A stretch of 64,000 bases of DNA from Anticarsia gemmatalis. Lineage: Eukaryota > Arthropoda > Insecta > Lepidoptera > Erebidae. Within the stretch, counting starts at the first letter, position 1. Every line of letters begins with the position of its first letter. Below the pieces are notes generated by a model that was not told where the DNA came from, did not search any database, and saw nothing but the letters and a program-made list of their open reading frames with translations. Where the stretch lies: assembly GCF_050436995.1 (NCBI RefSeq), contig NC_134775.1, positions 5,309,124 through 5,373,123 of the forward strand, given 5' to 3'. Of the stretch, positions 52,277 through 63,780 are shown piece after piece. The position numbers were made by a program, and so were the translations under genes.

Positions 52277-53560
52277 ATTTAAAGATTTCTCAACCATCAT
52301 CCTTTTCAAACTACATCCTTGTAATACACCTCCATCTGAAATTCTTCCTTGAATCTCAATATGTACGTACATAAAGTTGTATTGTGCATCTACTAATGCC
52401 AACAATACAATGCTAAACTGAGATTTATAATTGTAGTATTCTGCTCCAGAATTGAATGGACACTGGATAAGAATATGTTTGCCATCGATAGCCCCAATTA
52501 CATGTGGAAAGTGCCATAGTTTCTCACACTCTCTGCTGCATTCAAGCCATTCGTCACGATTTGTCGGCATCTACAACAAACGATATTTTTACTATTATTG
52601 ATCATATTAATAAACACGCGATTTTTTGCAGGTGGAGGATAAGAGCGATACTAATGCCAACAGCCCCCCATCCATCCATCATTTGAGCCTCCCAATAAAA
52701 AGCTAAAGTCAGATCCCAAACTACAAATGCTAAAAGAGGCTTTCGGAATATTGAAAAATACGGCAAATAAGCCAGAACAGGATATGGAACTAAAGTCTTT
52801 CTTCGATTTCATACAAGAAAAAATGAAAAGCTACTCAAGGGACATAAAAAACACAATTCAACACGAAATATTTCAGATCATTATGCGTGCCGATCAAGGC
52901 TATAACAATTATATGCAAAATTATGGTTACTATTCTGCTACACAAAACCAACAATCTCCACGCAATTCAACCTCTTCCATGGCTACAAATAAAGAAACTT
53001 ATGTGGACTTAGACACAGCAGGCCCTGCTTCTACTTCTTCTCAAAACCCGCCATACTCTCCACACAGCAACAGTAGCCAGTATTCGTCAGACATGAATTT
53101 CGACGACTATGTATAATTAATTATTAATTACATATAATAATTACCTTGATTTGTTCTTTCAATGCTCTTGTTAACGCCTGACACACTTCTGGTATAATCG
53201 AGCTTATGGCTTGTTTGGAAATACGAAACAGGTATTGCAAACTTGTAAAAGAATCACCAGTAGCTAAGTATCTCAGCGTTACAGCTAACCTGTCTTTAAC
53301 CGACACAGCTTCTCGAAATGCAGTGTTTCTTCGTTCTATTTAGGACCGATTAAATTCATGAGATATTCAAAGTCAGTTGGATTCATTCTTGTAAAATTTT
53401 TGTAATGACCACTAATTTCTTGATTTTTCAGTATGAACAGTAGATCACTTCTTTCTCGATACATTCTATGAATCCACCATCTTCGTGGCCGTTTAAAATC
53501 ATCAAGTAAGGCATCTATAAGTAAGTATGCTGCACAGGCGAGAGACACTTCGTCCGACAT
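52277..53560 (-). pseudogene. PIF/Harbinger transposase, exon 1 and first part of exon 2
   Basis: Exon 1 (53560-53145) starts MSDEVSLACAAYLL and has the HARBI1-type helix-turn-helix region (RRWWIH, FEYLMNLIGP, LAVTLRYLATGDS); a one-base loss near 53337 shifts frame. The donor is AAG|GTAATT at 53145/53144 and the acceptor TTGTAG at 52571, giving a 574-bp intron. Exon 2 (52570-52277) carries VIGAIDGKHI with the first catalytic aspartate and LVDAQYNF with the second. The rest lies at 24438-24085. Confidence 0.9.
52632..53116 (+). pseudogene. MADF/BESS-type accessory protein, last exon, antisense in the transposase intron
   Basis: The plus strand shows an acceptor TTTTTTGCAG (52622-52631), then coding sequence. 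A shift near 52680 leads into a frame with KLKSDPKLQ and the BESS-like block FFDFIQEKMKS (52795-52830), ending YSSDMNFDDYV and stop at 53114-53116. Harbinger elements often encode a second DNA-binding protein of Myb, SANT or MADF type. The upstream exon with the DNA-binding domain was not found. Confidence 0.72.
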
Positions 53561-53892
53561 CGTGGATTTACAAACCAAAACTGAGGGCAGAGCAAGCCTC
53601 CCCGTTCGTTACTCCCCGTACACACTAGAACCTCGTTATTGTATCTGTTTGGTTACAGTTACAGCTCGCAAAATGAGTACGCTCGGTGAAAGCGTTCCGG
53701 CGACGTCGTGAGCCGTAATTGTAAAACGCGTACACACTAGATCCTCGTTACTGTATCACGCATGTTACAGTTACGGTTCCCTAGTGAGTACCCGGCTTTA
53801 TTGATTTACAACCAAAAGTTTGCCCAAAGTCTTGTTTAAAATATGGAAAAACCACAAAATACAGGTCGAGTTCCATAAAAACAATGTCAGCC
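53561..53892. other. Harbinger 5' region with subterminal repeats
   Basis: No ORF. A 25-bp direct repeat around ACACACTAGA-CCTCGTTA occurs at about 53621 and 53733. The sequence ending AGTGAGTACCCGGCTTTA (near 53801) may be the Harbinger terminus with a TTA target, but I could not find the left partner. Confidence 0.45.
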
Positions 53893-54347
53893 TTAAGGCC
53901 GGGACTCCACCAAAGCGGAGACGAGACGAGCGGAGAGGAGATGTTTTTTAAACAACCAATAGAATTGAGTTATTGACACGTCTCTTCTCCGCTCAGCTTC
54001 AGTGGAGATCGCTGTGCGGAGATGTGTAATATTTGTATGTCGCGATGGAAGCGGAGATGTGAGCTGTGCGCGGACGACGCGCAGTGGAGACGAGAGATGT
54101 GAGCGGCGTGCAGTGAGCGATGTCACCCTCCCCCCTCTCGCCCGCTAGCAACCCGCAGAACCCCGCGCGCGCGCCGGCCGGCCATCTTGCTAGTACCGTG
54201 CGCGCGAGCACACGCTTTTATCGCACAGCACACAGCACACCGCACACATCTCCGCTTTGGTGGAGTCCCGCGAGCTGAAAAACATCTCTTCTCGCACAGC
54301 ACACAGCACACCGCACACATCTCTGCTTTGGTGGAGTCCCGGCCTAA
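53893..54347. mobile_element. TIR MITE, about 455 bp
   Basis: Inverted ends GGCCGGGACTCCACCAAAGC (53897-53916; complement at 54325-54344), extending to GAGA with one change; a TTAA-like start suggests a short target duplication I cannot fix. The centre is purine-rich with GCGGAGA repeats. The right terminal 49 bp are tandemly duplicated (54222-54270 and 54292-54340). No transposase. Confidence 0.78.
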
Positions 54348-54418
54348 CGCATCTTGTTAAACAACCGGCTATTATGTGCACGAAAAAATCAAATTAATGA
54401 GTTTCTCGCCATACCGTA

Positions 54419-54838
54419 ACAGTAAAGACAAAACCTAAAATGTGGCTACGCTACGCCCGCCACCACAACGATGCACACTAGTGAGTGCGACGCCGTGTGC
54501 GTAATCGTGACTGTGTAGCGCGCGTAGGTACTTGCGGCGTGACGTCGACCGTCGCGACCGTCGGTGTCGTTGGCCGCGCGCGAACAGCTGATAGCGAATT
54601 TATACGTTGTTTTATTCCATTGCTGTTTTTTGTGAAAAACAGTAATATGAGGGTTTTTTTTCATATTCATGTTGCATTGTGTAGTATTATCGAAATAATA
54701 CCAGAAAAATAAAAAAAAACGCATAAAAAATCGGAAAAATCGAGAACAAACCGATGAAAATTTTCAACGCCATAAGCACCAGAATCATGTCTAGAGTCAT
54801 TTTTTTTATTTTCGGTAGACCTTCTGTAACACCCTGTA
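54419..54838 (-). mobile_element. TA element copy 3, truncated
   Basis: It matches the left 400 bp of the element at 13514-15461 in reverse, ending ACACCCTGTA at the LINE fragment (54838). The terminal repeat is diverged and the rest of the element is missing at the left. Confidence 0.75.
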
Positions 54839-54954
54839 TAAAAGAACTAAACTGGAACAACATAAAAATTACTATCTCGATCTAAAACATCAGGCTGCAT
54901 ATGCGTTGGCTAATGAGAAACGGGCGTACTTCGAGACTAGCATAAACAGCAACA

Positions 54955-55325
54955 ACTGCCTCTGTGGCGCGGTCGGTAGTATATGCGACTGCGGTGCGAG
55001 AGGTCTCGGGTTCCAATCCTGGGTCGGGCCAAAAAGTCTTTTCTGAGATTTTCTGTTAAGAATTTCTTAGAGATATCCCGGAGTTAGGAAGTTGAGGTCG
55101 AAGACCTCCGTGCCTCGGAGAGCACGTAAAGCCGTCGGTCCTGCGCCTGACCTCTCACTGGTCGTGTCGGTTATCCGTCCCACCAAACTATGAGAGTGAT
55201 GGAATAGAGAGTGTACCTGTGTATTGTGCACACACTTGGACACTATAAACAAAGTCCTGCACAGATGGCCAGTTTCAATGAAACTGACCGCCGTAGCCGT
55301 ATATCGGCTAGCAGGACATTATTAT
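54955..55325 (+). mobile_element. tRNA-derived SINE, family 4
   Basis: Plus strand: A-box-like TGGCGCGGTCGGTAGTAT, B-box GGGTTCCAATCC (55011), body with GGAGAGCACGTAAAGCCG, end GGCTAGCAGGACATTATTAT. Flanked by the 12-bp duplication TAAACAGCAACA (54943-54954, 55326-55337); the LINE frame is continuous across it. Confidence 0.9.
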
Positions 55326-55337
55326 TAAACAGCAACA

Positions 55338-56486
55338 TCCAAAATCCTAAAGTGCTATGGAAAAAGCTAAAATCTAAAGTACTGCCGGTGCATAATGATA
55401 GTCGACTACCTAACCACTTTCATAACCCTGATGTAATTAATGATTTAGATGTGGCGGGAAGTGTGGATATTGAGATTTCCAAACTAACTTATTTTGAATT
55501 CCACAGACACAATTCAGCACAATTTAACTTGAAACCTGCAAACCAGGATTTAATTGTCAAAATATTACGAAATATAATAACTAACGCACAAGGGATTGAT
55601 GGTATCAGTATAGACATGATAATGCTTACACTACCTTCCACTTTACAGGCAATAACAGATATTATTGACCAGTCAATTTTAACTTGCACATTCCCCAGTA
55701 CATGGCGTTGTGCGGTGATTCGACCTATCTCTAAAAATAATGATCCTCAAAATTTAAGTGACCTTAAGCCTATCAGCATTCTTCCCTGTCTATCAAAAGT
55801 ACTAGAGCGGGTAGTATATTTGCAAATTGTGGAGTTTTTAGAGCACTTTCCTGATCACCAATCAGGTTTTAGGGTGGGTCGAACTACTGCAACAGCCTTA
55901 TCTGATGTAGTGGGGAATATAGAAAGTATCATCTTGGAAATAGCCTCCCATTTGGCTTTAATATTTAATAGGTACGTAGATGCCGGTGTGTTTCCGGACT
56001 TAATGAAACACAGTAAAGTAGTACCACTCTTTAAGAAGGGATCTAAGAGTAAAACCAGCAATTTCAGGCCCATTTCCATCTTGCCTGCGATTAGCAAAAT
56101 CTTCGAAAAGGTCGTCTTAGAGCAGCTCGAAAGTCACTTTAACTCGAATCAGCTATTTCATGGTAAACAGTATGGTTTCACAAAGGGTAGGTCAACTATC
56201 GATGCAGGTATTTCGCTCGTCAAGCATATCTATGATGCTTGGGAGACATCCCAGGACGTCATTGGGGTGTTCTGCGATCTCTCCAAAGCATTTGACTGTC
56301 TCCAACATATTACGCTCCTTAGGAAACTCAACCACTATGGAATTAGGGATACAGCGCTCGATTTACTTGCGTCATATGAGTAATAGGATTCAACGAGTAG
56401 ACATCAATGGTGTAAGGTCTTCAGGTTCAGCTGTTTCTCTAGGCGTGCCTCAGGGTTCGATACTCGGTCCGTTTCTTTTTCTCGTA
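55338..56486 (+). pseudogene. Chimeric LINE reverse transcriptase
   Basis: One open frame (to TAA near 56383) holds two RT N-terminal halves in tandem. The first has AQGIDGIS, LKPISILPCLSKVLERVV and HQSGFRVGRTTATALSDV; at about 55921 it passes into a second with VVPLFKKGSKSKTSNFRPIS, QYGFTKGRSTIDA and FCDLSKAFDCL. A normal RT has these blocks once. A one-base loss near 56380 shifts to the frame with GVPQGSILGP. No YADD remains. Confidence 0.82.
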
Positions 56487-57335
56487 TATACAGGTCTACC
56501 GAAAATTAAAAAAAAATATTCTAGACATGATTCTGGTGCTTATGGCGTTGAAAATTGTCGTCGCTTTTTTCTCGATTTTTTATGCGTTTTTTTTTTTATT
56601 TTTCTGGTATTATTTCGTTAATACTACACAATGCAACATGAATATGAAAAAAAACCCGTCATATTACTGTTTTTCACAAAAAACAGCAATGGAATAAAAC
56701 AACGTATAAATTCGCTATCAGCTGTTCGCGCGCGGCCAACGACACCGCACCGGCCGCGACGGTCGACGTCACGCCGCAAGTACCTACGCGCGCTACACAG
56801 CCACGATTACGCACACAGCGTCGCACTCACTAGTGTGCATCGTTGTGGTGGCGGGCGTGGCGTAGGCACATTTTAGGTTTTGTCTTTAATTATTTATTAG
56901 GTTATACTTACATTTTAATTGATACTATTCAAAACAAGTCAGTCTTTCGAATTTGCGTACTTCGAACTCAATGAAGTAAATACTTAACTTATTACTGTGG
57001 CTATAATTCGCCAAATAAGTATTTACTCAAAATAGTTAGGTACCTATTTACCTACTTATTTTTTACTTAGGTAGTGTTTGTTTTGTTAAAAATGAAAAAT
57101 AAATGATATAATTATCCCGCTCTCCAATAAAAGGTACATTCATAAGTTTTAAAATGTGTGATATTTAATTATACACCGACAAATACGTACAGAACGACAA
57201 TAAATCCTATTGATATTCTTTAGCGCAGTAAAAAATCTCAAATAAACAATTTAACATGTATGCGCGTATGTATGAGGTATTGAAGTATCGCACGATACGG
57301 CCGTACTGACGCCGCGCGCGAGCATACAGCCTTGG
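56487..57335 (+). mobile_element. TA element copy 4, truncated
   Basis: Starts TACAGGTCTACCGAAAAT and follows the left 800 bp of 13514-15461, with about 200 bp of extra sequence at 56885-57090. The match stops near 57335. Confidence 0.77.
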
Positions 57336-57800
57336 CCAAAAGTATTAGGCACCGCCAATAAAGTTACTACACACCTGTGCTATTTGAACAATGAATAAAT
57401 TAATCATCTGTTGAAAAGTGATCCTGGTGTCTTAAATCACTATTCAAAACAATGAGTGGTACATTTTAGTGGCATACGTTACATCTGATGCAACAATATC
57501 AAAATATTATAATTTCTTAAATCTTTGTTTTTAATGTTTTGCCATTCTGCATTTGGAAGTCTTACCGTAAAGCTAGAACATTTGTGGTTTTGTGATAACA
57601 TCAAATATCGCGATAACATCAAAAACTGCTTTAAAAAACGCGTTAATGCAAGAATGGAATGCATTTTCTCCAGAGTAATTTAAGAAACTTGTACGTAATA
57701 CGCCGACAAAGTTGCTGCTGTGATAAGATCAAAGAAAATAGATGTCACCGACATCACGTAAACATAAGCTCTCTGTTATAAAAGTAATGAAATATAGTAA
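57336..57800. other. Unassigned stretch, possible Tc1-like remnant
   Basis: TTGGCCAAAAGTATTAGGCA (57343-57362) looks like the inner part of a Tc1-type inverted end. No partner end or transposase motif was recognised in the following 400 bp. Confidence 0.4.
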
Positions 57801-58345
57801 ACATCGTTTTTAATACAATTTTTCGTGTTTAAGTGTTTAAGCTAGTGACAGTAATCGCTATATATTGTTTGTGGAACTATATCTATAGTGCAAATAAGAA
57901 AATTTATGTAAAACAATAAGTCAAGAAAGTGCAGTGATAAAAACACATTTTGTACATAAAAAAATACAAAACAATACAAAAAACAACAACAAATCGTTTG
58001 TTACAGTGATAAAACATCGGAACTAACAACAAATAGTGATAAGAAACTGCATAACTAAGTAATTTCTATAGTGTAAATAAAGTGATACGTTAATTTTATT
58101 CAAAACAGTAGCGTCATGTCAAATTGACCAATCACAGAACATAATACCCACATCTCAAAAATATCATAATAACTTGGAACTAAATATCAATTTGGTTCAC
58201 TTACGTAACTGACGGTGTAGCGTAATGCAGTTCTTGTTACACCTGCCATAGTGACAAGTGAAAAGGCTCGGGTTCGCGTCCCACTCAAGCTTAGCACTTT
58301 TTGTAAATTTCTAAAAATATTTAATTTGTAAATTAATTCAGAAAT

Positions 58346-59603
58346 ATGGATTCCTGTGATAACAACGTCACAATAAGACGCAAACCAAATGCGATGGTAG
58401 TTGGCTCACCCAGTGATGGGAGCAACTATGATGACACTTCATCGATCTTGGAACGTTCCGAAACAGCGCGCAGTTTACCAGACTTGTCGAGAATGTTAAT
58501 AAACAACGAACTTGATGAATTGAGCGGCGAAATAATGAAATTACGAATGGAATTAGATAGAACACAAGAAGAAGTAGACCGATTAAACATAGAAAACTGC
58601 TCGCTTCAAAAAATAATAACAAGTCAACAATCACAGGTTGACCAACTAAAATTGTTTTGCACAAATTCTTCTGAATTCAAAACATCAAAACGAAGGAAAA
58701 GTCTGAAATTTAATTCCTCAATAACTTTAACCCGAGGGGATGTAAAAAACTTAAACGACAGCTTCAATGCACTAAATGTTAACACCAGTCATTATGAAAC
58801 ACCTGAACCGATGAGCCCTATTCAAAATAATAACACCGGAGTAATTAACCCGCCGAAACAAGTCAATATCATACAGGAAGATAGTGTGATTTTGCCCAAT
58901 AAACGCAAAAACTCAATCATAGATAAAGAAATCAATATTACCCAGAAGGAAAATGCAAACTCATCCTCGCAAGATAAAAAAAAAATAAAAGCCACATCAA
59001 ATACTTATTTTCACGGACAGTTATGGTACAAACATGAGAAACTTTCTCCAAAACCAAGTTGGATCTTCACACTTTGTTTCATGCATTAGAAAACCAGGCG
59101 CCACAAGTGATAAACTTCTCGAATCATGTGAAAAAATTTGCAATGTCTTTAATAAACAGGACTATGTGATAATTATGTGTGGTAGATATGATAAGAATCC
59201 ATTTCAACTTCAGTCAGTCCTGTATAACTTTATATATAAACTTAAACACACTAATATTATTTTATGTACTACCAACAGAAACCAATTCCTAAATGAGAAT
59301 AAACTAAATGAAATGTATTATTTTATTAGCTCTCAATTTACCCATTGTGAATTTATTAACACAGATATTAACATCTCTTCTCGAGCTCATAACATTATAT
59401 CCTCTAGATATGTACTTAGACATATACTTCGTATGGAATATAAATATAAATTTGAACAGTACAGTACTACGATGAGAAAAATTTACATTGAAGACACAAA
59501 TTTGATTCTGACTTATACAGAAACCGAGTGTCCGTCAATAATAAAAAATATGACCAGTGTATCCACCCAAACGGAAATAGACCTTAATTTTTTTCGATCC
59601 TAA
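58346..59603 (+). pseudogene. LINE ORF1: coiled coil plus SGNH/esterase-like domain
   Basis: The first frame (58346-59089, MDSCDNNVTIRRK) has a coiled coil at residues 50-110 (heptads such as LRMELDRTQEEVDRL) and a basic KTSKRRKSLK patch. The second (59034-59603) begins where the first should continue, so one frameshift near 59040 is likely. It has an IMCGRYDKNPFQL block like the esterase-type domain in CR1-group ORF1 proteins. The exact family is uncertain. Confidence 0.7.
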
Positions 59604-62600
59604 CAATAAATTCAATATACTACATCACAATATACAGGGTATGAGATCTAAACTCAGCGAACTTGATTTTCTGTTGCCTTAAGAAAATATAGATATTCTC
59701 TGTGTAAGTGAAACTTTCTTAAAGGATGACAATGCAGAACTACTGCAGTTACCTGGTTACAATTTAGCAGCTCATTTCTCTAGAAAAAATAAACGACGTG
59801 GTGGGGTAGGTATTTACACAAAAAGCTCTTTAAATTTTCGGAAAATTGATTGGATTGCTGAATATTCAGTCGAGTTACATTTTGAATGCTGTGGAATTGT
59901 CATTCCTGAAACCAATTGGTTTATATTGTGTCTTTATAGAACTCCAAATAGTAACTTCGATTTATTTATAAACAAGCTAGAATCACTCCTCTTTAAACTA
60001 ACCATAAGATCTAGACATAAAAGGAAAAACATTTTTATTCTTGGTGATTTTAACATTGACATGCTTACAGTAAATTCAAAAAGCACAATATTTAATAACA
60101 CGCTTAAAAATACAATCTACATTTAACGATAGATAAGCCCACTAGGATCACAACACATTCAGCTACCTGCATAGATAATATAATAACGAACCACAGAAAA
60201 TGCAAAACAGAGGTTTGGGACTTAGGTATCTCGGATCATACTGGACAAGTGATCAAGATTCCTTGCAATATAAGTTTTAATGAACAGTTCTGGTATATAA
60301 ACGTAAAATATATAAAACAAAAGATATATTCTTAAAATATATGTCGCAAATAAATTTTGAAGATGTGTACGAAATTAAAGACGTTAACTTAGCATACGGT
60401 AAATTTATTGAATAGTTTTCTATCATATTTAACTCATGCTTTCCGATTAGAAAAATAAAAGTCAAATACAAACACAGTAAGAACTGGAAAACAAAGGGTA
60501 TCGTTACATCTAGCAAAAATAAACGCATATTGTATAATAATTCCAAAAGTAACCCAATAAATAAAATAAAATATAATAAATATTGCAAAATCTTAAAACG
60601 TGTTACAAGGGAAGCCAAACGAATATCTAACATTAATTATATAAAAAACAGTGAAAATATAGTGAAAGGCACATGGTCTTTAATTAAACAACAAACTTGT
60701 CCCACTAATCATATCACACCTACCATTGATTACATAGTCCAAGATAATAATGTTATTAATCAACCTCTAGATATAGCAACATCATTTAATCAACTATACA
60801 CTTTCCAAAACCATACTACGTCAATTCAGTCAAACCATAAGTCTACAACAAAAAACATAAATAGCATATTTCTTTTTCCAACTGACCATAATGAAATAGT
60901 CAAAATAGTAAAAAACCTCAAAAACAAAAATAGTTGTGGTATTGATAACATACCTATGAGTGTTATAAAAATGAGTATTGAATACATTGCTGAACCATTA
61001 GTATACAGGGTCTTCTCAAAATAGCTGGTGATATTTTGGGAGGCGATACTGCCCATGAATCTGATCACGAATCCGAAAAAAAAAATTTTTTTGGACAACT
61101 TATTTTTTTGCTTCTTTGTAGTGTGAGTGAGCGCTCGTGCACGAACACGAGAAGCGGCTCGTCGTTACACGGCCGCCGCTTCTATGTGTGCGACCGCGAC
61201 CGAGCGCTGTCAGCTGACAACGCCGCGAGGGGCGGTGACTGCGCGCGGGACGTTCTGTCTTAGTAACAATAATAAATACAAATTGATACTGATTTCCCAT
61301 AATACTTTTAGTCTTGGATTGGCTAGCAACTACCTGATTAACGTAACTATGCCATTTAAGTTATTGTTAAATTACTAACCTACAGAACGTAGCGTATCGC
61401 GAGAGTTTGAATACAGTTGCATCGAACATAGGATTACCATCCCACAGTACATACACATAAATTGCAAATTACATTACTTACCTAAATAGCGTACGGCGTA
61501 TCGCCAGAGATTCGTTACAGATGCGTCAAACAAACAACCATGCGACACTACACACAAACTTACAGAATAAAAAAAGTACGAAAATCGTCTAGGTACTGAT
61601 AACAGCTGACTCAATTTACTGACTGACACTCACATATCGGGATTAAGCACTTGGTTTTACGACACCACCAACACGCACAATAAATTCTTACCAACTGGTT
61701 AATTTAAAAGTAGTATCCATTTTTAAAAATAAAAACATGGCATATTAAATCATGCCGACAAAGGGCGAAATTCAACAGCATAAACACCGACAAAGAGAGC
61801 CGAACGTTTGGCGGCGTCGCGCGGTGCGCTTTGTAGTTGTCTTGCCGTGCCGCGCTAGTGATGTTTGTTTCTATTGCTTACATTCAAATGTGGAAATATC
61901 GGTAAAAACATTACTTTATTATCAAATCAGTAGAAACCAACTGAATGTATTATTTGTACCTACCTGAGATTATCTTTAACATTTACACGCTGCACGCAAA
62001 TCAAGAGGACACAGATTTATTGTTGTAATAATAGGTACTAGGTATAAAATATTCGAGGATTTCGATACTGAACCAACGTTTGCTATTTGTTATCTTTATT
62101 AAAATAGAAACTAATTGTTTTTATACGTGACAAATTGATATTAACATTGCATTAATAATATCTTCTCATTCAATGTTAGTCTCCAGATAGTTTAATTTGA
62201 AGTTTTTAATGAAAAATAAATATCAATATTAAATGTACTTAATTAAGTTTTTGGGTCCATCCCTAACTGTCTATTTATTTTATTTTGCTTCATACGTTTG
62301 TCACAACTTAGTACCTATTAAGGATCGCTTTCGTTCGGACGTCCGCGCGTCCGGTGGGACTTTCAATAGTCATAGTCAATGCGTGAGCTTGTTATTACTG
62401 TTATTTCCTAAACCTTTCTGAACTGTGATTTGTTATTGTCGCGCGTGATCATGAGCGTGCGCGGTGTGATACGGTAATTGGTGAATGAGCCATGTTTTTG
62501 TTTTTTTTTGTTAATAATTCGTGTGTTCGTGAAAGTGAATCAGAACGAGGAAGCAAAAAGTGTCGTAAAACGTTAGAAAGATAAAATTAGGTATGTAGTG

Positions 62601-63780
62601 CCTGATGCCCCTGCGTAATTAACTGTTATCAGTGTGTAAATAAGATTCCCAGTTATGCTTTCGTTAATTTAGATTTAAGTGTTACACGTTGTGTAGGTAA
62701 GTAATTTAACAATAACTTAAATGGCATAGTTACGTTAATCAGGTAGTTGCTAGCCAGTCGAAGACTGAAAGTATTATGGGAAATCAGTATCAATTTGTAT
62801 TTATTATTGTTACTAAGACAGAACGTCCCGCGCGCGGTCACCCCCCCTCGCGGCGTCAGCTGACAGCGCTCGGTCGCGGTCGCACACATAGAAGCGGCGG
62901 CCGTGTAACGACGAGCCGCTTCTTGTGTTCGTGCACGAGCGCTCACTCACACTACAAAAAAGCAAAAAAATAAGTTGTCCAAAAAAATTTTTTTTTGCGG
63001 ATTCGTGATCAGATTCATGGGCAGTATCGCCTCCCAAAATATCACCAGCTATTTTGAGAAGACCCTATATATCATAAATCTCATGTTAGAAACTGGCGTA
63101 TTTCCTAATGACTTAAAAGTAGCGATAATTAAGCCCATTCACAAAAAAGGTAGCCGAAGTGAGATGAATAATTATAGACCAATAGCTCTGTTACCTAGTA
63201 TGTCAAAAATATTCGAAAAAAATATACATGATCTTTTATCAAAATTTCTAGAAAGTGGTAATATCTTACATGGAAACCAATTTGGATTTAGGAAACATAA
63301 ATCAACATCTCTAGCTATATTTAGGTTGTTTAAAAATATTTGGGATGATATGAATGTTAAAAGACGATGTACGGCCTTGTTTTTAGATATGACTAAAGCT
63401 TTTGATTGTGTTAGATATGATATACTATTAAATAAACTTGAGGACATTGGTATCTGAGGAATATCATTAAATCTTATCAAATCTTATTTAAATGATAGTT
63501 TACAAACTACAAAGTTAGAAGTATATAATAAAGATACCAAAACCATAGAAAATGTGTTTTCAAACTTCGAACAGGTTCTGTTAGGTGTTCCACAAGGAAG
63601 CATACTAGGCCCCCTCCTTTTCTTGATTTATGTAAATGATCTTCCAACTATTGTTAAACACCTTTGTATAATGTATGCAGACGACGCAAATATATTCATA
63701 AACAGCGACAACTTAGATGAAACTGAATTTAAAGCTGAGGTAGCAAATACACTCAGGATTATAACAAGCTGGCTGGAATC
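59604..63780 (+). pseudogene. LINE ORF2: endonuclease and reverse transcriptase
   Basis: Endonuclease blocks: HHNIQGMRSKLSELDFLL, a TAA at about 59682, VSETFLKDD, KRRGGVGIYT, FILGDFNID (60040), then GISDHTG (60230) after a shift. RT: SCGIDNIP, IKPIHKKGS, NYRPIALLPSMSKIFEK, QFGFRKHKS, FLDMTKAFDCV, GVPQGSILGPLLF, MYADDANIF (63676). A TGA at 63456-63458 breaks the RT. The 2-kb element at 61016-63065 interrupts it. Confidence 0.86.
61016..63065. mobile_element. Long-TIR (foldback-like) element, about 2.05 kb
   Basis: The ends CAGGGTCTTCTCAAAATAG and its complement begin inverted repeats of roughly 350-390 bp (61016-about 61400; about 62690-63065) that include a CpG-rich block. The flanks are TATA (61012-61015, 63066-63069). 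The 1.3-kb centre is AT-rich, with no recognisable transposase. The LINE RT frame is continuous around it. Confidence 0.83.

Larger units (their letters stand above)
54839..56486 (+). mobile_element. Chimeric LINE fragment with SINE insertion
   Basis: Plus-strand LINE ORF2 linker (54841-54954) and RT (55338-56486), split by a SINE. The ends are truncated by inward-facing TA-element copies; the right break falls just after GVPQGSILGPFLFLVY. RT sequence comes from two different LINE types fused in frame near 55921. Confidence 0.8.
57801..63780 (+). mobile_element. CR1/Jockey-like LINE, third type, split by a long-TIR element
   Basis: 5' UTR (57801-58345), ORF1 (58346-59603, one shift), ORF2 endonuclease (59606-60260) and RT (60530-61011, 63070-63780). 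ORF2 has several stops and shifts. The 3' end is cut by a probable LTR at 63781. A GGGTTCGCGTCCCA box at 58273 in the 5' region resembles a pol III B-box. Confidence 0.82.
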
